Below are positions 12,051 to 23,525 of a stretch of 64,000 nucleotides of DNA, piece after piece. This DNA comes from Morella rubra. Its lineage: Eukaryota > Streptophyta > Magnoliopsida > Fagales > Myricaceae. Within the stretch, counting starts at the first letter, position 1. Each line of letters begins with the position of its first letter. The position numbers and the translations under genes are program-made. The stretch covers positions 14,135,774 through 14,199,773 of the forward strand of contig CM025849.1 in NCBI GenBank assembly GCA_003952965.2, in the 5' to 3' direction. The notes under the pieces are model-generated. The model had not been told where the DNA came from and did not search any database. It saw nothing but the letters and a program-made list of their open reading frames with translations.

Positions 12051-12496
12051 CTTAAAACTCTAATTTTTAAATACTAGAAAGTTTGAAAGTTAAAAATACA
12101 GAGAATATGAGTATTTTCTCTACTCTTTAGTATTTTAAAATGCTTTCTTATTTATATCTATTTTGTATTATTTCTGTGAGCATATTTACAACATACTTAA
12201 TATATCAGTTGAAGAAATAAAATTATTATTTATAAATTACGATTTTTAATTAATATAAATGCTTCTACGGATTCTTATGTTAATAGAACAAGTTGAGAAA
12301 GTTTTTCATGATTTGGGTTAAGTTTATACAAATTTTAACTTCCATATTAAGCGTATAATATAAAAAAAAAAAATTATAATCCCCAAAGATATATAAATTC
12401 GTAACTACGGGGGCTTGTAATTTTGTAATGAATGATGCAGACCTAAAAGGAACTTTTGGATCCTTACCCACAGTCCCAGGCCACAAATTCATATTT

Positions 12497-12880
12497 TTAA
12501 AGGAAAAATATATTTTTCATCTATAAACTATCGGGGTAGTGACACATTACGCTCCAAACTACCATCTTTAAGACATTGCATTATCAAACTATCAATATTA
12601 AATACTTTACACCCTAAACTATCCACTTTAACACATTACATCCTTCAACTACTAATATTAAACACTTTGTACCCTCTATTTGACAATAACACTTTTGAGA
12701 AATTAATGAATTGATAACAATATCTTTAATATATACAAATCAAGGTCATTATCGTTATTTTAATCTGAAAATTTAATAAATAATGTAAAGTGTCAAAAAT
12801 TAATAATTAAAAAATATAATATATTAAAATTGATAATTTAGAGGATAGTAATGGGTAAAAAATATATTTTCCTCTATTTT
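12497..12880. mobile_element. MITE with terminal inverted repeats (family shared with 38565-38895)
   Basis: The left end GGAAAAATATATTTTTCAT pairs with the complement of the right end TAAAAAATATATTTTCCTC. The arms extend inward, with ATAAACTATC against GATAATTTAGAGGATAG. The interior repeats ACACATTAC/TTACACCCT-type phrases and has no ORF. The right arm (AATGTAAAGTGTCAAAAAT) resembles the right arm of the 38.6-kb element. It is non-coding. Confidence 0.65.
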
Positions 12881-13589
12881 GAATGCATGCGCCACCGTCT
12901 ACGATCGTACGATTTCAATATTGCTTTCTATTGGCCACCTTGTGGCCTGTACGGATAAACGGTCGTTGGAGGATTCAAAAAGGTGGGCCATCTCTGTATC
13001 CCTTACGACGTTACAGAGGGTACCTGTAAACCATTAGTGACCCTCACTGACCCTCGCTGACCCAGTTCATGCACTTAAAACTTCGTGCCAGATTTGATGC
13101 ATCTGTATATTCTCAAACTTCGATCTTAAGGCAAAAGTTTTAAGATGACAAAAAAAAAAGAAAACCTTGTCGCAAAGCTTTAGGCTGCTTATAACTGTAC
13201 GGATATATTCTTAGCTTTCGTTGCTTTTTGTTCTTTTTGTCCTAGTTTGGGTTTTTTGTTCGTCTGTCTTGTCCAGTATTTCCCTTATGTTTTTCAATAT
13301 ATAAAATTAGTTGGTTCAGCCAAAAAAAAAAAAACTGTAAAGTACAGAAGGGTCATCGACTCATCTGGGATCTGCGCGTGACTTCTTGCTGTGCTGTAGA
13401 GTAAAGTCTGTCAGTCTGTCTTGGCTAATTTGCATTTGGTAAGCACTAAGGAGTACTGCCTAGGTAGCAGACGACTCGACGAGCAACTCTTGTCTCCTTG
13501 GTTTAGTTTCCCGCTCTGGTGAGATTGGGGAGCAAACCGGGCCTGCGAGGTGTTCCAAAAAAGGTTTTAATTAATTTCCTAATATGTGG
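12881..13589. other. Intergenic, no gene seen
   Basis: Mixed sequence with A-runs at 13149-13158 and 13322-13334 and a GACCCTC/GCTGACCC short repeat near 13040-13060. No domain or transposon end is recognised. Confidence 0.4.
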
Positions 13590-14045
13590 AGTATGTCCAC
13601 TTTGGTTTATTTTGTCATATATTAGTCTTTGGAGAATTTTTGTGTTTTAAAATAATCATTCCGTCAATTTAGTCGATCTCGTTAACAGACTAAATTTTAC
13701 GTGATTAATAGAAATACATTACCACTATTTACAAGTAACTATGTAGTCCAAGTCACTTGAGGGTGTGTTGTCTTTCCAAAAAACTTGTCTAACATCACAT
13801 TATGAGCTAACATTTTAGGTCGAGGTAGAGTATATTTACATTTTGATGTAAATTTTAAATTAAGACTAACCAGTTTAACTTGACAATTTGAGTGACTTGA
13901 GAGCATGTGGTTGCTTGAGATTAGTGATGATATGCCTTGTTAGTTACGTAAAATTTATTCCGCTAATAGACCAACTAAATTAGGGGAATGATTACTTTAA
14001 AATTACGTGAATTCTTTAGGACTAGTTTAGGACCAAATCAAGGCT
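13590..14045. mobile_element. MITE-like element with long inverted repeats
   Basis: The left arm (about 13590-13710, with AATAATCATTCCGTCAATTTAGTC, split here as AATAATCATTCC and CAATTTAGTC) pairs with the complement of the right arm (about 13930-14040, GGGGAATGATTACTTT and ACTAAATTAG). The arms are about 110 bp with roughly 75 percent match by eye. The interior is non-coding. The organisation resembles the 1490-2035 element. Confidence 0.65.
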
Positions 14046-14338
14046 AGATAAATTAATTCTTTTCTTTTTTAAAAGAAAATTCATGTAAGAATTAATTCCT
14101 CTTTTGGTTTCATCAATGTAACCAAAACGAGACAAAAATGCACGGAAATTAAATGCTGTCCAGACGATTACTGGATATCGGCTAGCTCGGTGGAAAGAGG
14201 GGGGACGCGAGAAGGACGAAACCACGTGGATTTTATTTGGCCCCAGCTTTGGCCACCCCATTTCCCAAAAGCTGCACTTTTTGAAGGTCCTCATAAATGT
14301 TTGTCTGGTTTCTATAATGGTAATCTGTAACTCGGGAT

Positions 14339-14343
<5 letters not shown>

Positions 14344-14371
<28 letters not shown>
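14344..14371. repeat. Poly-T tract of 28 bases
   Basis: This homopolymer run is followed by AT-rich sequence. It could be the poly-A tail of a minus-strand retroposon, but no body or target duplication is recognisable. Confidence 0.6.
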
Positions 14372-14377
<6 letters not shown>

Positions 14378-14455
14378 AAAAATTTAAAAATCATTATCTT
14401 TTTTTTTTAAGATTTTTAAAAATTGCATAAATTTTTAAAATTAACAAAGGAGAAT

Positions 14456-15513
14456 TGACAATTTAAGATAATATCGTAATCAAATCTTAAAGATTTGATA
14501 TGATATTATAATTACCACGATATCAAAGATTTAGTATTATTACGAAGATTCAAATTTCAAATGTAGAGATTCAAATTTAAATATAGGAATATTTTCCTAT
14601 TATGCTTTGTATTGTCTTTATAAATAGAGATATTCAATTGTAATATGTATGAACTTATAATACAAAATAGAGTTATAGAGGGCTTTTCACAGTAGATATA
14701 GTTCTTCTAGACCGAACCACTTAAAATCTCTTGTCTCTTGTTACTATTTCTCTACTCTCTTCGTTTTAACCTTTTTCTTCTTGGTATCAGAACAACAAAA
14801 CATGTCTTCCACATCTTTAAAAGTTGACAATTTTGTCACTCTTCATTTGAATGTTCATGCTCTTGCAGAGAGTCAAGAGCTATGAATTTTCACCCTCCAC
14901 TGTACTTACAGCAAATCACCGTTTGTGATAAGGAAAAAAAGAAAAAGACAGGTGAGTGAAAGAGAGAGAGAAAAAAGATAGAACATGAGATATGTTTGGC
15001 AAGAGTCGTGTGCTTATGATTTCAAGGTTGAATCACTTTCAGCCACTCTTCAAGGTCATGTGCCTATGATATGATTTCAAAGGTCCGATCAAGTTAAAAA
15101 AAAAAAAATGTTTAGCAAGGGAGCAAGGATCTATGATTTCAAGGTCCGATCACCTTCACATCTTGTTTTTTCAAACACAATATTTAGATTTCTCCATCTT
15201 GTGTTTGAGGGAGGATGTTAGAGATAATATTATAATCAAATAAAGATTTGATATGATATTATAGTTATCACGATATCAAAGATTTGATATTGTTATGAAG
15301 ATTCAAATTCCAAATGTAGAGATTCAAATTTAAATATAGGAATATTTTTTTATTATGCTTTATATTGTCTCTATAAATAGAGATATTCAATTATAATCTG
15401 TATGGACTTATAATACAAAATATAGCTATAGAAGGTTTTTCACAGTAAATGTAGGTCTTCGATTGTATCTTGTTACTATTTCTCTCCCCTTTTCATTTTA
15501 ACCTTTTTCTTCT
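14456..15513 (+). mobile_element. Short non-autonomous Ty1/copia element (TRIM-like or internally deleted)
   Basis: Two direct LTRs of about 300-325 bp (roughly 14456-14780 and 15216-15513) match closely. Shared features are GATTTGATATGATATTAT, CACGATATCAAAGATTT, AATTTAAATATAGGAATATT and a TATA-like CTTTATAAATAGAG. Immediately after the first LTR is TTGGTATCAGAAC, a tRNA-Met primer site. It is followed by ATGTCTTCCACATC, which looks like the start of a gag frame. Before the second LTR is a purine tract, GAGGGAGGA, abutting TGTTAG. The interior is only about 435 bp, so no pol is present and mobility would require proteins in trans. The interior contains three copies of TATGATTTCAAGGT. Confidence 0.85.
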
Positions 15514-15718
15514 AATTAAGTATGTTCCCTTGTCTATAAATACGTATAAAGATGATGGTACGTGGTCAAGAGCTTCATGGAGAATACTGTTGTTTAACAC
15601 GTTTTAACGTGCCCACGCCATTCTAAACTTGATGACTATGAACAATAATTTTAGCATCGACAAGTTTAACATCCTTAAATCATTTTTAATGTCCACTACT
15701 TTGGTTAATATATAATAA

Positions 15719-16185
15719 GTCAAATCTCAACAACTACGACTGTGGTTGGCAAATCCTATTTGAGATGGAAGTTGTTGTAACTACAGATTAAAGTCCCAAC
15801 CACTATATCTCGTCCTTAAAATCCTTTACTAACAACAAAACTAGAACTTCTCGTCTACTATGTTGGTCACTAGTACGCCAAATATCCATGACTAAGATTA
15901 TGGCCGACAAAACTTATTTAAGATGAGAGTTGTCGTCACTAGATTAAAGTACCAACCATAATATCTCATTTCGAAAATTCTTTTCCAACAACAAAGTTAT
16001 GACGTCTCAAAAACTTTTTAGTGACTGCTATTTTCATTGATAATACTCTAAATTTCAACGACTACAACTATACGTACGACAAAACGTATTTGCAATGGCA
16101 GTGTTCATCACTCCATATTAATATATCGTCATTATTCATTAGTGCTGACCACACTTTATCAAGGAGATCAAAGTGGTCATTGTTA
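15719..16185. repeat. Degenerate tandem repeat, period about 160-170 bp
   Basis: Three diverged units begin near 15719, 15877 and 16047. Each carries a phrase of the type AAAT.TCAACGACTACGACTNT, then GACAAAACNTATTT, then GATGGNAGTTGTCGTCAC. The CAACGACTAC/GTTGTCGTCAC content recalls sub-terminal repeats of CACTA-like elements, but no terminal motif is present. It is non-coding. Confidence 0.6.
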
Positions 16186-17580
16186 TATTAGGCTTAGGAC
16201 CACATTTTACCCATTTTTTCCCCTTGTTGCGTTTGGTAATGTAAAAGCTGCCATTTTTATGTTCTCAATAAAATTTTCGTCTATAGATCCGAAATTTCTT
16301 ATAGTGGTGCCACACCAAGTGTTAATATATGGTCATGATATAGCATGCCACTTATCTTAAAAATAAATGAAAATAATAATTTACACATGATCATATATTG
16401 ACACGTGGCATGCCATGCCACCAATTCATTAGAAATTTTGAGCGAAATTGTGGAGTTTTATTATTATTATTTTATGTATATATATAATATCTCTTATTAT
16501 GAACACCTCTAGGTTCCTATCTCTTGTCAAGAGTGTTTTTATTATTATTATTATTGAAGTTTAAGGTCTTTTCAAGCCTTAGATTAGTACAAACCCATGG
16601 GTCAATATTATTTATATTGTTGATAATATCACCATAAGTTAGATTATCATAATAGACAAATCTATCTAGCTCGAGTAGATATATCCTTACCTTTTGGACA
16701 AAATAATAGGGTAAGCTAGCAATAAATTTTTCTTTCCAGTATGGTTGATGACAATCATCTCTATGTAGATTCTAAAGTAGCAAAAAGATGTTCTTTTAAA
16801 AGATGTCAAAAATCTTGCCTCCAAACATCTTGTTCTCATATGGCAAGGAATTCAGATTCTTTCTGTTTTTTATTTCAATATTGAATATATAAAATGAGAT
16901 TTAAAATTTATTTTCGATTTTCTTACCCCTGAATTTTTACAGGAAAATGATTAGAAACTCCACTGCCTCTATCCCTTCACCTAGAGCCCTTAGGCTATAG
17001 ACTTCTCCCATGAACAAAACCTTCAGCCAAATGACCCAATCAACAACAAAAATCCTCTCTCTTCCCACCTCTTACAAAAACTCATAAAAGATTACATTCG
17101 ACATGTAACCTTTGTTGAAGACCCATATAATACTCTCAATACTCTAAATCAAACTACCTCTCAAATATTACAACACAAGATTTCTTCCAATACATCTTGC
17201 ATGATGTAAAATCAGTAAAATTTGAAACCACTCTTTGTAAGTATGATTCCACAAGAATTGGATTTTCAAAATATTTCCCAAAATAATTTCTTCTAAAAAA
17301 TGGAGACAACCATGGAACTCTTTCAGCCTTGGCAATACTTTTAAAATATAAAATATATCTCTTATTATGATTATATTGATGCATGTATCTTCTCCCTTCA
17401 TTTTAATAATAATATTCATAGACACACCTAGTTCATCAAGTTCAAAGAATTTTATTTGTTCTGATCCTATCCCAAGATGATTAACCATCAATGGTAGGAA
17501 TGTTTTAGACCTGACCATTCTCTTTTCCCTCATTCTCCCAAAAGCATATGATTAGTGGGCTTCTTTCCCACATGACACTA
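16186..17580. other. AT-rich intergenic DNA with a possible decayed ORF
   Basis: A (TTA)n stretch lies near 16540-16556. Between 16940 and 17550 the plus strand gives stop-interrupted but protein-like sequence. The minus strand has an open frame of about 120 codons (17533 to 17168) rich in I, L and K. Neither is recognisable. AT-biased composition makes chance openness plausible. Confidence 0.35.
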
Positions 17581-18194
17581 TGTAGTACCCATTCCGATTA
17601 AATATTATTTTCTAATATTTTACGATTAATTTTGAGATTTCCCAACAAATTAGAATATTTTATTCAAAAATTATTTAATTAATTTTCAGGTGTTATTTTC
17701 TTTGTATAATTAAAATTTGCAAGTTTTCTTTGGTTCTTTGTATTAATAAGTGAGATTACTAGAATAATTAAAAATAAGTAAGGCATTAGATCAATAATGG
17801 TGATGAATTATAATTTTTCTCAAAAAAGCCTTGTAATTGTGAATTAGTATGTATACTTTAGCGCACTAAAATTTTAATTTATCTTATAATATCCTAGTTT
17901 AGCCATGATTTTTAATTTAATTAGTGAGATTTAGAGCTTAATTTAGTCAAGATTATTAATCCAATGATTTTAATTATTAGTAATTAAGCTTAATTCTGGG
18001 CTTGTTAGGCTTAAAGGGTTAAAATGGAGGCTATTAGTGGGCTGGAAGTGTGGGTCATAGTGGAAGGCTAAATGGATTTGCTTAGGCTTGGGCTTGGGCT
18101 AACAAATAAGGCCATTAGTTGAGGGGAAAAAAGGGCCAACTAGCAAGCATAAGGAAAAAGGGGGATTTTGGAAGGTTTTGAAGTTCTAAGATTG

Positions 18195-20810
18195 AGGTAA
18201 CTCAAGAAGGGAAATAGAGGTGAATTAAGTTTCCAAAATTTTTCGAAAATACTCCCAAATATGTCTTTGCTTGATAAGAGTTCTAGATTGAGTATATTGC
18301 AATAATGGATAGATCACAATTTATAGATAAAGCAATATAAATATCACAATCAAGACTATCACAATTAAACAATAAGACAATATAAGGAGCTTAAGGGATA
18401 GAAGAGCAAACACAACAATTGTGGGTAGTTCGGCAAACCCGCCTACGTCCACCCCTCAAGCTTCTTTCCAAGCTTTGAGGTTTCTTCACTAATCTCCCTT
18501 CAACCAAGGGAATGGTTTCCTTACACTTGAGCTTGAGAATCACATCTCTAAGCCTTAAGAACAAATTTGAGAACAACTCTCTCCAGACTCATTCTTTTGA
18601 TGAACAATTCTCACCGAAAAGACACAAGAGAATCCCTCTCTTTCTAGACAAAATTGATGACTAATTTTGCCAATACAAACTCCTTCAATGGAGTAGATAA
18701 TATAATGAAAATCTCTATCTCTTTGGCTTTATACAATAACAAGTATGTGAAAATGTAATTTCGTGTGAATGATATAAGAAAAGTGATTGAGAAGGATTTT
18801 TGATCTCTCTCAAGCTTTAAAAATGATGTATGTTCGTTCAAGTGCATTATGAGGCCTTAGGTGGTACTTTTATAAGCCACATTTGAAAATTAGCCATTGC
18901 TAGCCGTTTGGAGTCAAACTGTCATTTTTCTCGATGTATCATTTGACCAACGCGTGTACCAGTCAACTGCTACAAGTTACTGTTACCCTCAACGATCAAA
19001 AAATTAGAAGCGTTGACATTTGAAAAAATATGCATGGTTGACCGCTACATGTACCGGTCGATCTCTGGTCAATCGTTATGTAGAACCTGGTCGATTGCCA
19101 CAATTAAAATGTGCATTCACTATAAATTGAAAGCACAATTTTGATCTTTTTGAAAACCCAATTTCAAAAACCAACTCCTAAAGACTATAAATAAAGTTTG
19201 AGAGTTTATAGAGAGAATTTAAAAACACTTTAAGACATATTTATTTGGTTATTAAACTTGTGATAGAAATTTTTAAGCAATGTATGAAGATATGCAAGTG
19301 TTTTATTCAAATCTTTGTTAAAAGTGAAGCTTAGAGTTACAATGTTTACCCTAAAGTCTTAAGTCTTCACTTTTGAGCTTTTTCCATTGAATTGATCTTT
19401 ACTTGTTTGTTCCGTGCTCATATCGGATCTTTTTGGCTTATCCATCTCAATTACTTTTATTTTTATGATCAAAACATAGATTATGACTTGTGAGTCTAGA
19501 TGACAACCTAAGAGGGAGGTGAATTGAGTTTTAATAAAAATTAAAACTTTTTCAATGATAAGTCAAGATAAATATTCAATAGAGAATAATGCACCATAAT
19601 CACAGATATAATGCAAATAAAGGAGAGCAAGGGATAGAAAGATGACACCAGTATTTTTAGGTGGTTCGGTCAACACTTGCCTACGTCACCCCTAAGGCTA
19701 TTGACTTCTTGGCTTTCTCCATTATTCTCCAATAGCAAACACACATTTGTTTCCAAGTGCTAAGTAACCGTTACAAAGCATTTACGAGCTCACACTTCAA
19801 CTCTCTTCACAAATCCTAACAACCCAAGGGATTTCTTTTACCCTTACGAATACGACCAAGTGTCACACAACACTTAAATATTTTTTAAAAGATGGGTACA
19901 AGGATATAATAAAGAAAGGCTCTTTAAGCCAAATAAATAAGTATAAGGCACAATGATGAAAAAGAATATAAGATTCGAGTAAGAAAGTTTTTGTCTTGGC
20001 AAGTGTAGCACTAGCTTTCTTGAGATTTAAGTTCTTCTCTTTTCTTCAAAGCTCTTTCTCTCTTTAAAGAGGCTAGATAAAAAATGATGTACAAGTTCAA
20101 AGCATAATGATGAGCAAGATGACAGATTTAACAATGAAAGCTTTGGTCTTGAAGGAATCAACAGAGGATTTCTTTGGATCTAGCTTTTTCTTTCTCTCTC
20201 AAGCCTTTTCTCTCTCTTGGAGGCTAGATCTTGAATAATGATGCAAGTCCTTGTCTTTCTCTCTCCTTCTTCTTCTATTTATAGTCCTTTAAGCTTGAGT
20301 GGTCCCTAAGATTATTTATTGTACCGTTGGAGAGGTGCCCTAGGCTTTTTAAACTCAAAAAGATGAGCTAACAGCGTTCCAAGATTTTTTGCAAAATCTT
20401 AGCATGTGTCGACACCATAAACTTGGTCTGAAATTTTTGCTTTCTGATGCCAGTGCAATGTGTCGACACCATCTTCCTATGTGTCGACACAATCAATGCT
20501 GAAGAGGTTTTTCTGCAACTTGAAAGTGTTGTTTCCACTCCAATTCATCTTTAAACACCTACGATGAACAATGTGAACATTTTAGCTTATGCAATAATGT
20601 TAATATACATATAAAACCTGTTATAAAAGGAGACTCTCAATACTTTTGAAAATAATCTAGTAATTGTTGATTGACATTTTAGAGTTCTAAAATCCTTCAA
20701 AGCAACTATATTTTTTGTTATCCTCAAAATCAGAACGGATTGTTCGAGAAACAATCTTGGCCTAACATGACTAAAAGCAAAAATGTTTCAATTACTACCT
20801 AGGTTAGAAC
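18195..20810. repeat. Two related nested repeat units
   Basis: Units starting near 18195 and 19500 share GAGGTGAATTNAGTTT, then AAGGGATAGAA (18393 and 19627), then a GGTTCGGN...CAA..GCCTACGT phrase (18428 and 19662). The second also holds repeated GTGTCGACAC around 20405-20495. This TTCGGCAA/GCCTACGTC signature is common in plant repeat DNA. The units are non-coding and the element class is not certain. Confidence 0.5.
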
Positions 20811-21016
20811 TAATGTGCCACTTGGCAAGAGCTGCACATTTGCCACCCAAACCGGCCGTAGAGGGTGTTAGCTTCTCTTAGTTAACTTTAGAAATAATCA
20901 TGGCCTAGAACTAGGTTAGTTAGATTGGTCAAGTTAACCCTTGACATTAACTAAGGTTAGATGGAGTATAAAAGGGAAGTGAGAGCTTGAGAGGTCATTT
21001 TGGCTCTCATCCTTGC

Positions 21017-21018
<2 letters not shown>

Positions 21019-21069
<51 letters not shown>
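21019..21069. repeat. (GA)n microsatellite, about 25 units
   Basis: An uninterrupted GA run in the inferred leader of the surrounding LTR. The overlapping RERERE and SLSLSL open frames are artefacts of the repeat. Confidence 0.95.
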
Positions 21070-21071
<2 letters not shown>

Positions 21072-22050
21072 GAAGGAAAGAAAAAGAAGAAAGAAGGAAG
21101 AAGAGGAAGAGAAAGGAGGAAGAAGAAAAGGTTTAGTGGTGATTTTCTCATTCTCTCTAAGTTTTTGATATGTTTATTTTTCTAAAGTTTTTCCTGCTCT
21201 TTACACTCTAGGTAGACAAATCCTCTCAAAGGGATCTAAGGAAAGCTCGCTCAAGGTAAGGGGTTTCTATATTCATTTAGTATAAGGTTTTAGGATGAAC
21301 ATGTGATAAATGTATTTGAGGAAAATGCATGATTGTCATGGGTTGGTTGCTTTTTATAGATATGATACTTTTGTTTGAGGTTTGTAGTGTTTATGTGGTT
21401 TGATTGAAAAGAGAAGGTGAAACGGAAATCTTTATGGTAAAAGTCTTTTGTTTTCGAGTAAATCTTATCTATAGAAGGTTAATGGTATATATTTGTGCCA
21501 CCATCATTTGATGGTGTTATGACTCTTGCATATAAAATTTACAAAACCAAAATGCGAATACTGAGGTGTTAGTGGCCACAGGTTGGAAGAGTTTACTCTT
21601 TTGAGTGGATTCTTTCAATTTTCTCAAATCTTGAGCATGAGTTGAGATACATCGAGTACTAATATGATAAGTTGTTAGTGTTCGGTGAAGCCTATGACTA
21701 TGTACATGCATGCAACTTTTGTTAGCTAAAATGTGTTGCATGTCATTTATGTATCAAACCTTGTCAAATGATGCATGCAATTGGAGAAAGGTTTGTTTTA
21801 AGATATGTTGGTGCATCTTGCATGTCACTTTGGTTACAGTTAAAAGGCTAAGAGAAGCCATAAAACCCACGGGTCTTAAGGTTTTTAACCTATGGGATGA
21901 TCTTTGGCATATTTTAACCTTTTAATTACATAATGGTTCCATTTGAAGCTTGACAGTTTGTACTTATATAATTTGAAGGACTATCGGGTAAATGTAGAGT
22001 GATATAGGTGTAGAACTAAGAAATTAGGTCAAAAGAGTGGAAATAGAATA

Positions 22051-22660
22051 AAAATTATTAAACCGAGTCCTTAATCATGGATTTAAGCATCGAAAAGTGT
22101 AAGTTTAATAATTAGAATCTTAAATATTAAAAGGTGATAATCTACTTGAGTTAGAGAGACTTCAATGTGATAAATATCAGTACTCCCCCTTTAGTCTCAT
22201 TAACGGACTCTCCCTCTACGTCAACCTCACCTTGCAGCTCAAACGCATTTTGCCATGTCATCTTCATCGTCTTCATTATATTTTATCAGGCGAGCTTGTT
22301 TCAGGCCTATCATGCTCACTGTTTAGTTTGGTTTCACTAATTGTTTCATTATCAATTTTATCTTTAGTTGCATCTGCAAAAAAAGAATAGGACAATATCG
22401 AAAAAAAGTCACACTAAAAAACACAATTATTATATTAAAATTGTGAAAGACAGTCAAACATTATAGATAATCATAACACTAGCCATTTTCGTTAAGACTC
22501 ACAGCTTCTAATTTCAGAGTCCCTATGCCTCGATTTAGTAGGCACATCTGAGTTTGGATTCCCAAAGTCATCTCTCCCTTATCCTTATCAGTCAGTCAAG
22601 AACGGATTCAAAGTAGATGATATGGGTCCAGACACATCCGAACCTACGGTATGGATTGAA
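22051..22660. other. Intergenic, no gene seen
   Basis: AT-rich up to about 22200, then more mixed sequence with CCTC-rich phrases. No motif or repeat that I can place. Confidence 0.35.
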
Positions 22661-22669
22661 TCTCTCAGA

Positions 22670-22888
22670 TCCAATGCCCTCATGACCGCCACCTTATTTA
22701 ATGAGGCTTGACCTGTGCCAACTCGGCTCATCCAATGCCCTCATGACCGCCACGAGCCGAGGCTTGACCTCTCTCGACTCCTGGCTGAGACCAAGCCACG
22801 AGCCAGATCCCCGCTTTTTCTGCTGTGCCAACTCGGCTCGACTCCTGGCTGAGCTGGCCAAGCGCGAGCCAGCCCCGCTTTTTCTGCT
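22670..22888. repeat. GC-rich patch of interleaved direct repeats
   Basis: Five different blocks each occur twice in interleaved order: a 23-bp block at 22670-22692 and 22731-22753; GAGGCTTGACCT at 22703 and 22759; GTGCCAACTCGGCTC at 22715 and 22825; CGACTCCTGGCTGAG at 22775 and 22839; and a GAGCCAG...CCCCGCTTTTTCTGCT block at 22799 and 22866. The local GC content is far above the flanks. Overlapping ORFs on both strands are compositional. Confidence 0.85.
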
Positions 22889-23164
22889 CTCCATCGCTGT
22901 ACCAATCGGACCACTAAAACTTTTGTGCCACCAGTACTTCGATTGCTACGGTGTGAACATGTGTGTTTTTTTCTTTCTATTTTTTGGCTAAATCTCCCAT
23001 TTCAAACCTCACTTCTAAGTCCACAAATCCAGGGTCGGATCTCCAAATCCCCTAGACTCGAAAAAACTAAAATGGGTTAAAAGAAAGCTTTCATTCGTCT
23101 CTACTTCAAAATTAATATCTCCCTTTCATTCAGTGAGTTTCAAAAGGACTTTGTTTCATTTGTT

Positions 23165-23330
23165 CAGCTTGTTTTTAAGCTTATTCTCTCTCTTAAGTTG
23201 CTAAGTTTGTATGTACTCATGTAAAGAAAAAGAGAGAGATTATGATGCTTTTTGTTTTATTCTCTTTCTTAAGTTGCTCAGTTTGTAGGTATTCAAGAAA
23301 AGGGAGAAAGTATGATTCTTTTTGTCTGTA
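23165..23330. repeat. Tandem duplication, about 80-bp unit
   Basis: TTATTCTCTCTCTTAAGTTGCT...AGTTTGTATGTA and TTATTCTCTTTCTTAAGTTGCT...AGTTTGTAGGTA-type units follow each other. Each ends in an AAAG/GAGA-rich stretch and TATGAT.CTTTTTGT. Non-coding. Confidence 0.7.
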
Positions 23331-23369
23331 TTCTTATATTCTATGCTATGACGACTAAGAGAGTGAGAT

Positions 23370-23525
23370 TGTAGAAATAGTGAGTTTATGGTCTGGCGCT
23401 AGTGGTCTTACTCTAAAATGGTTTAATTTATGAGTGGGTTTGTGGTCTGGTCCTAATGGTTTGGCAAGCTTTTTATGAAATAGTTTAATTTGTAGTCTAG
23501 CACTAGTGGTCTGACTCTAAAATAA
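23370..23525. repeat. Degenerate tandem repeats with GTGGTCTGRC phrases
   Basis: Three copies of a phrase like TGGTCTGGCGCTAGTGGTCT plus ACTCTAAAATGGTTTAATTT recur, with a period of about 60-70 bp. No coding signal. Confidence 0.6.

Larger units (their letters stand above)
17581..22050 (+). mobile_element. Probable Ty3/gypsy-type LTR, interrupted by nested repeats
   Basis: TGTAGTACCCATTCCG at 17581 looks like the start of a plant gypsy LTR (family start TGTAACACCC). GGGCTTGGGCT-rich sequence follows near 18090. From about 20830 a promoter-like region continues, with TATA box AGTATAAAAGG near 20960, a (GA)n leader and a purine-rich tract. The stretch between about 18195 and 20810 appears to be inserted. 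Boundaries are approximate, and no internal gag-pol is recognised in this orientation. Confidence 0.45.

Noticed and set aside
17168-17533. 121-codon minus-strand ORF
   Set aside because: The content is AT-driven (I, L, K, N), with no recognisable motif and an overlapping ORF in another frame. Noted only within the intergenic description.
21000-21185. RERERERE / SLSLSLSL open frames on both strands
   Set aside because: They are translations of the (GA)n microsatellite and adjacent purine tract, not genes.
22694-22991. ORFs on both strands around 22.7-22.9 kb
   Set aside because: They arise from the GC-rich interleaved repeats. No domain or start context supports a gene.
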